A stretch of DNA of 64,000 nucleotides from positions 28,086,001 through 28,150,000 of the forward strand of contig NC_079883.1 in the NCBI RefSeq assembly GCF_029227915.1, written 5' to 3'. Positions 35,040-46,175 of the stretch are shown one piece after another (positions within the stretch are counted from its first letter, which is position 1; each line of letters begins with the position of its first letter). This DNA is from Hydractinia symbiolongicarpus (taxonomy: Eukaryota > Cnidaria > Hydrozoa > Anthoathecata > Hydractiniidae). A program made the translations under genes and the position numbers. The notes beneath the pieces were generated by a model. It did no database searches. It saw only the letters and a list, made by a program, of their open reading frames with translations, and had not been told where the DNA came from.

Positions 35040-35460
35040 CATATGTTTGTTGCTTTATCTCTCCAGAATGCATTTGTGGTGATGAGTCAAACTCGTTCCC
35101 AGTATGTTTTTCCTTATATAGGTGAATATTTATCATTGAGAATGAAATACGGATGTGCTATGATAAGTATTCACCTATATGTATACACACCATCCGGATA
35201 AACTATCTGAGTTCATCACTAACATATTGCCGCACGTAGTGTAGTGGGTTCGTCTGCGGCTCCCAGTTCTTGGGACCGTGGATCGAATCCCACTCATTGC
35301 TTGGCAGTATGTTAGTGATGAACAAAGTAGTTCTTCTTCAATATGTTTTTCCTTGTTGACGAATGACCACTCCGTAATAACGGCTTTGGGGCCACAAGAC
35401 CCTGAGGACGAGGTTGGTGATGAGTTTGCTCTTGTTGAGTTGAGTTAGTGAACAAAACTA
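35040..35460. mobile_element. Composite palindromic repeat block
   Basis: Outer motifs GGTGATGAGTCAAACTCGTTC (near 35079) and GACGAGGTTGGTGATGAGTT (near 35407) are partly inverted, partly repeated copies. Inside, TATAGGTGAATATTTATCA near 35116 pairs with TGATAAGTATTCACCTATA near 35161. The sequence AGTATGTTTTTCCTT occurs twice (about 35100 and 35340). Several small elements seem to have inserted into one another. Confidence 0.5.
35211..35323 (+). repeat. tRNA-like sequence enclosed in a 16-bp perfect hairpin
   Basis: Positions 35211-35226 (GTTCATCACTAACATA) and 35308-35323 are perfect reverse complements. Pairing extends inward six more positions with two G-U pairs. The enclosed stretch has an A-box-like TAGTGTAGTGG and a B-box-like GGATCGAATCC, plus a CCCA/TGGG anticodon-arm-like stem. 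This suggests a tRNA-derived SINE head. It is not a clean cloverleaf, so a functional tRNA is unlikely. Confidence 0.6.
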
Positions 35461-36048
35461 ATGTCGAAAAATTTGCTCATTCTTTTTCTTTAAATAGGTC
35501 ACTGCTTAGATTATATTTTTTTTATATATAAACAGTCTTCTAAGTTGCTCTGACATGATACATACGATTCAAAAGGATTTAGGACTACGGGTGTATTGTT
35601 TTTTCAGCAAAAATTGAAAGCAATTTATCCTCTTCCCCAAGGTATTTTGCCTAGAACCGTTACCACTGGGCCCAGCTAAAATTCTTGCAAGATGCTCTAG
35701 AACGAGGTTGTTAAGCAATTATAAGTTGCAATTAAACGAAATAGTCTGCGACTAAAACTTTTTATTCTTTGAGATAAACTATTTTTTCAAGAACAATCTT
35801 GAGTCTTAATGATTAGCTCGCTGGTTTTATATTTGTGATTCCTAAAACACTTAGATTTTAAGGGGTTTTAAAACTGGACATTTTTTTAAAAAGAATAAAA
35901 AAACTTGCTTTCAACGCTTTGCCACTTTTCACACACGTAATAAAGTTTTTACACGCTACTGTTTCCGCCATGTTTGTTTACAAAAAAGCACATGGAAAAA
36001 TGAAAATTAAATTTCCCGCTATTATTATCGGTAAGGTGTGATTATCCA

Positions 36049-36125
36049 CCAATCAACATTCGCTACGGTTCTGTGTTTACAGTTTTCGAACCAATCAGAT
36101 GGCCTCATTTTGAAACGCATGCGCT
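36049..36125 (+). promoter_or_regulatory. RFX gene promoter: two CCAAT boxes and an NRF1-like palindrome
   Basis: CCAAT boxes occur at 36049-36053 and 36091-36095. The NRF1-type palindrome CGCATGCGC is at 36117-36125, about 120 nt upstream of the ATG at 36243. The local GC content is higher than in the flanks. Promoter identity is inferred from motif clustering and position. Confidence 0.5.
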
Positions 36126-36242
36126 ACACTCGTCTTTTGAAACAAAATATCGTGCTTCCATACCGAAGAAACTTTGTAGTTGTTCAAAGTGAGCATAGGT
36201 GAAACAAAAACTGGTAATCGTAAAAAAGATTGAGCAAAACCA

Positions 36243-39200
36243 ATGATGCAAGCGACACTGACAATAAAGGAAGAAATTATTAGTCCATGTGCTTCAACTT
36301 GTGACAGTGTTTTTGATCAAACAGAAGAAGACATTAGAAAACTTTCTTGTTCAAGCAACGAATCCTGTATGAGTTCAAATGCTTCAAGCAGCAATGATAG
36401 CGGAATTTTATCTGATATTCGGGAGAGGAAGCACGTAACCGGACAACGTGAAACCTCCAATTCCTCAATCGTGGAGAAAAATCTTGAGTTTCACTTAAGG
36501 TAGCTAACTCATTGTTTGGCGCTTGATTCCTGTTTTTATTTTCGGAATATGCCAACCACAATAGTAGAATAACTATCATGAATTTTCCAATTTTCCTTCT
36601 TATTTACGAAATCAGCGCATTAAATAAAACACAGGTGCTATAATACTTAATTGTTTAAATGGTTTTTGTATTTAAAGTTAAAGAAAAAAACATGTTGCTT
36701 TTATCTTTGAAAATGTGCTCTTTTGTTTGATAACGCTTGAAAATAATTATAATGTAAGCCTTTACAATGAAGTTGATTTGTTTTACCACACTGTAATTAT
36801 TTAACTAGTACATAAAAATGTGACTCAAAAACATGAGCAATAGCTAGATAGCTTTGACTTCACCCATAGCTGTAGAATTTATAGCTAGCTAGGTACAATT
36901 TTTATAAAAAAACAAGGTCAACATTTCATTGTAATAACAAAATAACAAAATACTATTATATTATTATCACTACTAAATTATTTGAATTAACTTAAATTAA
37001 TATAATAATTATCCCCTTAAGCATCACCTTTTCTATTATCATGCACTTTATTTTTATAAGGGTCATTCTCTAATTGTGCTTCCACTTTTGCACATATGCA
37101 ATTTAAAGATAAATATGTTTCAGGCAGCTTTAAATAATGTTAACCCTACGAAGATCTTGCATTAGTCAATAAAGAATGGTCATTGGGACAAATTTTAATT
37201 TGCTCTGGACAAAGCAATTTCAGATGTTGTGAAGGACATTCAGTTTTTGAACCAAAGCTTTTGTATCAATTTTATTATAATACAAAAATTGCGAAAATTT
37301 AATCAGGACCGCCACACCAAAATACTTTTAATTTATATAAAAAAATTTCAGAATTTGCTATCTTGAAGTTAGTGATCAAGAGTCCATTTATGTTATATTG
37401 CTGATGAAATGCACTTTCAAACTGCATTAATTGTACTTTGGCGCTACTTTTATCTCATAAAACCAAATATATAGCCTAATGTTGGCAGATGACAGCAAAT
37501 TACCACAGCTGTTTCTTAAATAGATTTACACAATTTGAACTTGTCAATGTTTAGAGTTGACTTTGGATTTAATTTCTTAAGTTATTTGTTTAAATCAAAA
37601 CACTTAAGCTGTGCTAATTGTTACTGATGTTAGCATAGCTCTTTTTTACAATATTTCAGCACTTTGTTGAACCTAACATGGATTATATTACAAGTGCATT
37701 CTAAACGCTGCTGAGCATATAAACGCAAGTTTTGTTTCTTAGCTTCTGTGGAGTATTGCCAACTTTGAAAAATGCCTGAATTATATATGTTGTGTTGTCT
37801 TTTTTAGTGGAGCACAAAAAGAAAAAATTCAAGAAATATTAGTAAGTATTATTTTATTGTTAATTTGTACATACTTGTTTTCCATTGCAAAGTCGATTCT
37901 TGCATATATATATATACTTTATAAAAAAACATTTCTAAATACTTTTTTCTTCATTGTTATTATTTTTTTAGTGTGTTGCCACTTTAACCATGTATTTCCA
38001 GTATTATAACTACTTGTAATCTGTTGTACTTTATTTCAGTGACTGCAAATTTTTGTAATCGTATATAGGATCACAGTAAAAAGTTATTAAAATTGCCTTT
38101 TTGCTTTCTATTTGCCATCCATATTTTAAAATTCAGTTTTTTTAACATTTTAGGATTCTGTCCAAAGGTTGTCTGATAATGAAAAGTTGTTGCTGTACTT
38201 GAAATTACCAACAAGAGAACAAGAGTAAGTTTAAGTGTGCTCCTAAATTTCCATTTTGTAAATGCTACCATAAATGTTATATTTAGCACCACATTTAGTC
38301 TGCTATGTGGTTTTTTATTCTTCGAATTTAAGATATATTTGCTTCTGCAAATAATTGCCAAAGTAACATCAAAATTTTTCAAAATCACTTAGGCAGAAAA
38401 AATGTTGAGGACAATAGTCGCACTGAAAAGCTTCTGCATTTTCTTTGGCATTTTTTATATAAAATAAAAAACAAATATGATGCCAAGCCCATAACGCGTA
38501 TCAAACATCAACAAAGTCAACTGAGTTAATCCTGATGTTTTTGCCGAAGCGAAAAGCCTTATAATTACTAATACCTTGGCAATTACTTCGGCAAGTGCTG
38601 AAGCGAAATTCATAGGCTGTTGTTTTGATCATGCTAGCATGGAAATAGGGCATTAAGCTGAGAATATTAATATTGTTAATAACACTCAAGTAAAGAGAAT
38701 AGCAAATAATGTCACATAATTAGCTGCCACCTGCCATCACAGACAAAGTCAGTGTGCACATGCATATAGCTCTTTTGATTTTTCCTAGTAGATTACACAG
38801 ATCATGTAATTAATACATGTGGATAGCAGGGCTTTGAAAGTTAAAATTATCTGTGTACCCCAAGGGTTGCTTAGGGGCACAATCAGGTACTAGATTTTCA
38901 AAAGCTATTTTACCACAATGCACGATGCATTTAACCATTAAAAGATTATAAAAGATTGGAAAACCAATTACTCTTATTTTGACGCTATATTAAGTCATTG
39001 TAGAAAATGCTATATTGTAGCGTTTTTACTACCTGTGGGGAAATTAAATTACTCATTAAATGTTAATATTTTTAGGCATTTGTACTAATGTGTTTGTTTT
39101 TCTCAAATTATTTTTATTTTTGATTGGTTATAAATTCTGTTTTCTCTGGTAATAGAGGAAATTATTGACAAATTACGGGGTAGTTAAAAAACTTAAAAAG

Positions 39201-42200
39201 CCTTACAAAAATATTTAAATATTACATGAGTGTAAAATATATGCATTTTAATGAAAGTTTATGTAGCTTAGTGAATGGCAGACAGGGGGAGAAGAATGAT
39301 TAAATCTAATCTTGCAAGATATCTTTACATGGATTTCCTTTTATGTTGATGCATATTGAGATTCATTCTAGAAGACATTGACAAGTGAACTTTAACAAGT
39401 TTCAGTTGCATAAAACTAGTGTAAATAGGAAATAGCCTAATTATCTACTTACCAAAAGAGAACGTCAAAATTTAATTTAGTCACTTTTCCCTGTTTTATT
39501 CTCTGGTAGCACTAGGTAATCATTTCTATATAATGTATCATATAAATGCTAGCAAGGATTGAATGGTAGGGTTTCCACGCCTTAAAACCTCTTCTTCCAC
39601 GCCTCAAATCTTCTCCATTTCTTTGAGAATATGAATATGTTCTCAAATTTTCTCATTTTTTATAAACATGCTGACAAAATCTACGAAAAAAATTCTTATC
39701 AAAAGTCCTCAACACAATTTATAATCAATGTGTTTAATAAACATGTTTAATTCTTAGACAATCAATCTCACTTTCCAACACAAAGCAGGAACAAACAATT
39801 GCTTTCCAATGGTAAAGTGTTTTTTTTTCTTGTTTGTTTGTTATGTATTGTAGCTTCAAATTCAAAGTGTAAACTTACAAAATTACCTTTAGGATACGAA
39901 GCCATTTGGAAGAATGTGATAATACTGTCAATCTTCCAAAGCATGAGGTTTATGAGCAGTACAGGTATATTTTCAGATTTTAGATTTCTGATCCATTGCA
40001 AGGAAATGAGTAAAACTATTTTCCACTTCAAAAAGATTTTTTGCGGGTAAAAACAGAACAGAAGAGTTTTTGGATGGCAATTTTTACTTCATATTATTGC
40101 ACACCTTCAATACAGAAAGTAAACACAATTTACGTAATTCTAACAAAAAAAAAATCAAATTTTTTGCCTGTCGTTTTCGCACACAATGCAAAGAAAATTT
40201 CAACTTGATTCTACTTTTCTGCTCCTGTCTGTTTCATTTTGCAGAAAATCTTCTTTAAGTGGAAAACAGCCTTAAGTTGAAAAGTTTAAAATGTTTATTA
40301 TTTAGAGCTTATTGTGAAAAAAATGGATCAAAAAGATTTCTTAGTGCGCCTGATTTTGGAAAAATTGTAAAGTGCATTTTTCCAAATGTTAAAGCTAGAA
40401 GATTGGGTACAAGAGGAAATTCTAAGTATGTGCTACATTCTAGATATCTTATTATCTATTTTGAATCTTTAGCATAGACACATGTCTTGTTACAGCATTA
40501 TTTTTAAAATATTTTTTCAGTGGCAAAATAGTCTTTTGATGTTTTCATGAGTTACCTAATGTTTTCAAATAAGTATCATATAAATTTTTCAAAAAGTCAA
40601 ATTTTTCTTGATTCATATGCAGTAAGAACAATGTTTTTAACAAAAAAAATTTAGATAAAAAAAACGAATAGTATGTACATTGTAGTACAATCTAGTCAAA
40701 AATTTATGTTAAGAATATACTTTTATGATGCGTGCCTATTGTAATTTTGAGTGGGAACTTTTGTGAAAAATATTTGCAAATTTTATAAAAAAATCACACA
40801 ATTCACAAATGATTAATACTGCCGCAAGTACATTGAGAGTTTACCACGAAAACAACAATTTCTGTCATAAAGCCTTATTACACAAAAAAGGCTTTTCCCC
40901 TTAAACAGTATTTTATATCTTCCAAAGATTCTAATTGTATATAAAGGGCAATTTTGACTTTTAGCAGCAAACTGCAAATTAGGCATTGTCAGCGGTTGAA
41001 ATTAAAAGACTTTATCAGTGATGTAAAAATATGGTTAATTTTTTTAACAGGTACTGTTATAATGGTCTTCGAAAAGTTTCCAAAGCTGCTTCGGATAACA
41101 TGCCATCTGGTATAAAAGAATTAGGAGAGGTAGAGCCTGTATAATTTTTTTATTTTTTTTATTTTTTGTTTTGATTGCCGTTTGCCGATACAGTTGCCGT
41201 TTTAGGTTAATAGTGAAGTTGAAGGAGAAAAGAAAGACCGTGGTGAACAGGCGTTTTCAGCTGCATGTGTGCTAGTTTGTGAATGGGCAAACAAACTCCT
41301 GGGAAGACTTTTTGATACGCTAATTGACCTAGCAAAATTTTTAGTCAGTGGAAGTTATGTGTCAACAAAGTCAATAGCAGCATTGACCCTAATGTCAGCC
41401 AGTCAGGAGAGTATTGATAAAATTAACAAAAGGTAAATTGTAGCTATAAAGTATAAAATCCTATTTCAACCTCAAAATATACTTGCAGTATGCTCAATGT
41501 TGGCCAGCCATGCCTGTGTACCGTTTAAGCGGAATGTCAACCCGTTTTGTCAACATTCGAATATTATAAGTTTAATTTATTTGCTATATTTACAGGTTCG
41601 CATCGGATGGCTTGATTAAATCTACTGCGAAAGATGAAGGACGTCCAAAATCAAGTCATAGCATTTCTACTCCATCAAAAACTGTGAAAAGTGCACCCTC
41701 CACCACTGCAAGTCCTCTACAAGTCGTACCAACCACACCTGTGAAAAGTCAGACAATAAATTCTTCCACTAGTCGAGTAAGTTTTTTTTCTTATTTTGGA
41801 GTTACTTATCTGTAGCATCCATTAGAGAGTGTTTTTATTTGACCTGTTGTTACGATTTTACAATTGTGTATTTGGCATGTATTTTCAAACTTAAGTTTAA
41901 TGTTTATTATGGTTCATTTCCGTGCGATTTTATTCAGGATTGTGACATGAAACTCGAAGAATACAGTATAGATGTGTCTGCACCTGTATTCTTGGAGGAC
42001 AATTCAAGCGATTCGACAAAAATTGTGACCTCCTCGCAGCAGAATGTCTTGATGAACGATGTGAATGTTTTACTAACAAATAATAATCAAAACGGACCTA
42101 AATCCCAATTTCAACTCAACAATGACGAAAAAATATCCGTAAACTTAAACCGCTCTAAGAAGGTTCCAGAAATACTTCCGCTTTCTGTATTGCCTTCACC

Positions 42201-43211
42201 ACAACGCCAGATTTCTTCCCCTGTTAGTTATAAAACTCCAAAAAAGGTTGGTCGTCCACGTTCAACAAAGAAGACAAATACAACAGCATCACCCTACTCA
42301 AAACAATCGCCCATGATGTCACCAAGACACATGCAGCAGTCATATAATATTAACATGCCACCCCCGTCTCCAGCTACTGCTGTTAACATGACAACTAACA
42401 GGTGAGTCGTTTATTTGATAAGTTTGTTGACCTGGTTGTTTTTTGGTGTTGTTGTTTTTTTGCCGTTGTTGTTGTTTTTTGTTTCAATAAAAAAATATTT
42501 TTCTTTTGTAGGTTTGACAACTGGCCTGTTGCATCGCCTCAGTCCTCTCCACATAACATCCTCAATCCTGGTCTTGTTTCGCCTATAAACAATGAAATAC
42601 ATAACATATTTCTAAACAGTCGCATGACACCTGTAAATCAACCAATCAATATGCAGAGATGTCACTCGGTTCCAGTTCCTCAAAATAATTGTAACGAACT
42701 TTACCAGCCGCTAACACCTCAGCTATGTAACGTTTCGAATTTACCGAGTCCGAGAAATAATACTTTTAAAGCAAAACGGAACTTATCGTCATTCTTTAAC
42801 GACGATAATGCAATGCAACGACAAAGCATGCAGATGCCGAGTGAAAACTTTCCAATTGATTTGTTAAGAAGTATCCACAATCCTCGATCTGATATAATGC
42901 CGAATATTAATCCACACAATCCTATAAACAGTTCTAATGCTGCAGTGGTCCCTATAAATCCGACAGCCAATCCGGCATATGCTATGCAACAAAGTCAGCA
43001 ACGACATTTTCCGGCTGTTAAAATGCAGCAGGATAGCATTGGGACAAATGATTTTGGTCAACTTTTGGACGATTGGCCAAGTGTTGATGAGTTTGTTGAT
43101 TTACCTGCGGGCTTTGGTAATGTGGATAGTGATGAACTCTTACAAAGTTTGCAAAGCTCTGAAAATATTTGGGCCAACGAGTGGAACCATACATCGTTGC
43201 CGGTAATTTAG
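36243..43211 (+). CDS. RFX7-like: RFX5/7-type winged-helix transcription factor
   Basis: Eleven coding exons join in frame to 752 residues: 36243-36499, 37808-37841, 38154-38224, 39758-39811, 39893-39964, 40306-40425, 41051-41129, 41206-41432, 41596-41776, 41938-42401 and 42512-43211. A Ser-rich N terminus precedes the dimer-type helix [20 protein letters not shown] and LYLKLP (about residues 92-116). The RFX DNA-binding domain spans about residues 135-215, with [35 protein letters not shown] and the signature [20 protein letters not shown]. The helical extension [20 protein letters not shown] with DLAKFLV (about 250-285) is characteristic of RFX5/7 rather than RFX1-4/6. The remainder is disordered, rich in Pro, Ser, Asn and Gln, and ends in an acidic [13 protein letters not shown] region. 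It is a nuclear DNA-binding regulator; targets are unknown. A possible AATAAA is at 43378. Confidence 0.94.
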
Positions 43212-43282
43212 CATTTTTACGGATAACTGAGCATTTTTACCGATAACTGAGCATTTTTACGGGTAACTTAGCATTTTTTAAA
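43206..43282 (+). repeat. Tandem repeat at the RFX stop codon
   Basis: Three to four copies of a 22-23 bp unit, GAGCATTTTTACGGATAACT, begin within five bases of the RFX stop codon (TAG, 43209-43211) and continue into the 3' UTR. Each unit brings stop triplets in more than one frame, so length changes would hardly alter the protein. Confidence 0.7.
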
Positions 43283-46175
43283 ACAACTAACTTTTAATTT
43301 TAACTACTTACATGTTTTTACACAAGGCAGTACATCGCAAATTTTTTATCACGCATCTTGTGTCTATCTTGTGTCCGAATAAAAAAAGTTCTCGTACATA
43401 TTATTATATTATAATTATTACTACTATTTATACTATGTAAGTTATAATTACGTCTATATATTATTTATGTAAACTTTTTCTGTTTTTATATCTCTAATTT
43501 GTCGTGGAAATAAGATTTTTCACAAGAGGGTGCTTACAGCCATTCTTCCATGAATGGCGTGATGTCTTGTTATAAAGTCTTTCAAAAATATTAAGGAACA
43601 TAAGCCAGAAAAGTTTTATTGTAGCCTTTAATTGTATATTTATATTTATTTGTTCATATTGGAATGTCAATCAATATCATGTTTTATTTACCCAGTAAAA
43701 TCGTTGGCATCCACAAGAGAGTTAAAAGAACCCGCAATAAGAGCCGCAGCAATATCACTAAAGTGAGGAAACAAATTGAAGGACATGGGTGCGAATATGT
43801 GTGTGTCAGGTTCTTTAGAAGAAATTTTAAGGTTTTGAATCAATTTTCTTAGGCCGTTTGCAACCTCGTTCCCAAGAGCTCTTCCCTTATTTTGGCCTTA
43901 ATCAGGTAGCAGCGATAGCGGCTCTGGCATCAGGCGATAAACAGTCCGTTTTTCAAAACCCTCTGCCTGTCAGAGTTTTCCTCGGCAGATGCAATGCATT
44001 CGAATGGGTTTTGAAGGATATGTACCAGCCCCGTCCTCAAGTCTCTTCTGCGCTCATGGTACTTATGAAGGAGTAAGCATATTGCTTTAGAAAATTAATA
44101 GTCGGTAACATTTGGAATGTTTTTTCTTTCTATCTATCCAAAACAAAAAAGTGTCGCTGAAAATTATAAGAAAATTAATTGTTACATCACATATCAATGT
44201 CTGTTGTACCGTTTAGTTTATAAAAATGCTGAAATGACAATAGAGATTCAGCTGTGTTCTTATTGCGCCTGATTCATCATTTAAGTAACTTCACTCCCGG
44301 GACTACTTTTCTCAGCGTCCTTAGTAAAACCACAATGTCAATAAGGGTTAACTCACAATAAATAACCACATCTGCACGGCCTGCACGACTTTTTTATAGG
44401 CAACTCCTTTATAAGCAACTGAATTGGATTTAAAAAATTATTAAGCAAATACAGTTTGCACAAGCATAAGCACAAAACAAATGAAATGAAACTCCCAGAA
44501 AAGAATACAATAACTTCTTTGTTCCACTCTTTAGTTTATTTTTAACTTTATTTTACCAAAAATATATGACTTTTCTTCTTCTTTTCTTTTCATACACAAA
44601 TTACGAAAATTAGTTAATTAAATTAATAAAATTAAGCAACTTCAGATATAGATATTGACTAAAAAAATAAGCAGCTCAAAATCTGATCAAAAATCTAAGC
44701 TGTTTATATAAAGTTTGCTTATAAAAAAAAAATCGTGTATTGGCTTAATAAAGCACTGAGATCGAACTTGCTCAATATGTATAGCAGACCCGATGTGAAA
44801 CCAAACCTCTACCTCTTTTTCGGTCAAGAACCAGTGACAAACTATTTCTGAGAGCCCCTCCTTTCAAAAGCGCCTGATATTATTGTTGTCATTCCTTCCG
44901 CCTCCCTCAATTAACACCCGCATTAAATATTGCCCTGGCTCACTTCTACTAAAAAAAATAAATTTTGCGCCTACATGTTTACTCGAGAATTTTTACAGCA
45001 TATTCTTTTTTTGTGTCAGCTGTTTATGTATAAAAATGTTAAGCTCGAGTTAAAAAACCTTTGTTTGACATCTTATGAAAGACAACCACGAAATGTTTAG
45101 TCTGTCTATTCTTAAGAAAACATAAACAAGTCTGGTAACTTTTTTACACCTGAGTGTAACATCATACCTAAAAGTATACCATTTTATAATTCTGTTTATT
45201 TTTTTTCTTTTAAATATTAGTTACCAGTCTTCTTGCTTTGATTTTTGTGTAGCTTGCTCATTCCGACTAATCTAATATTGAATGTATAACCCCCTGCAGA
45301 TCCTAGAGCGAACTCGGTCGTGTGCATAACGAAATTACAACCCGTGCTCAAAACAGGCCAACTGAAGAGACCTGAAGAAGCTCTGCATAGAAATAGTAAA
45401 AATAATAATATATAAATACAAAACTGGAAGAAAAATATAGAGAAAAATTATTATTAGTATCACTGGGGTGTTTCGAAGAATACAGAAAGATCGTTCAGAT
45501 TAAACTTTGTAAAGATATACTGAATGTAAGCTAATTTTTTTTAGATATTTTTAACATTTTAACTTTTTTTCTAACTTGTATACGAGATATATTGTTCATT
45601 ATACCTCTGCGTCCTTTATACGGTAATTTTTTCGTGATGGTTTAGTCACGTTCGTGTGAAATTTTCTAATATAATCATCTTAAGAAAAAAAGATTTTTAT
45701 CTAATCATACCTCGATGTTTTATTCCAAACGTAATAGACCAGGCAGTAATGGATGCATTAAAAAAAGACTAGAAAAATTTAACTCCCGGTTCATTTTTAT
45801 CTCATGTTAAAAACAGAAAATAAAACAAATTCTATTACTAGATTTTTGCCACCACATATTTCAATACAAAACCTTATCCCAGAATTTTGTTACTTATATT
45901 TGCCTTTCAAAACTTTAGGTTTCCGGATATGCACAGAATTAGGCTGTTTTTTCCAATATATGTTTTTTATTTTAATCATGTTTCTAATTTTAAGCCAATC
46001 CAATGATTAACAAAAAGGATTTTAAGTGTTCTGATCTGCAGAAAACATCAATATAACTTTAGAACATTACAGAACTTTCTCGATAAATGACCAGAATACT
46101 TTTTAAATAAAATAAAATTCTTTATTTTTTAGTGTGGCTCGTGTTAAAATCTTATCGTTTCTATGTAGACCTGAC
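43212..46175. other. RFX to Ser-Gly gene spacer
   Basis: No supported coding gene. It holds the RFX 3' UTR, a MITE-like copy at 43858-44045, and otherwise AT-rich sequence. A TTTTTTAG at about 46131 just before the next gene may be a 3' splice site of a 5' UTR intron, or a trans-splice acceptor. Confidence 0.55.
43858..44045. mobile_element. MITE-like repeat copy (CAACCTCGTTCCCAAG end)
   Basis: Starts GCAACCTCGTTCCCAAGAGC and ends near CCAGCCCCGTCCTCAAG. It is GC-richer than its flanks. The 72-residue frame across it (43858-44076) is a repeat translation, not a gene. Confidence 0.5.

Larger units (their letters stand above)
32334..36242. other. ATOS-RFX intergenic region
   Basis: AT-rich spacer with no supported protein gene. 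It contains the ATOS 3' UTR, a palindrome AGAGAGGTTAACCTCTC near 33828, repeat-derived sequence with an outer MITE-like end near 34060-34250, a composite palindromic repeat block at 35040-35460, and the RFX promoter near 36040-36130. Confidence 0.6.

Noticed and set aside
35229-35300. Functional tRNA gene
   Set aside because: The boxes are present, but arms do not form a proper cloverleaf and the sequence sits in a repeat hairpin; a SINE or relic is more likely.
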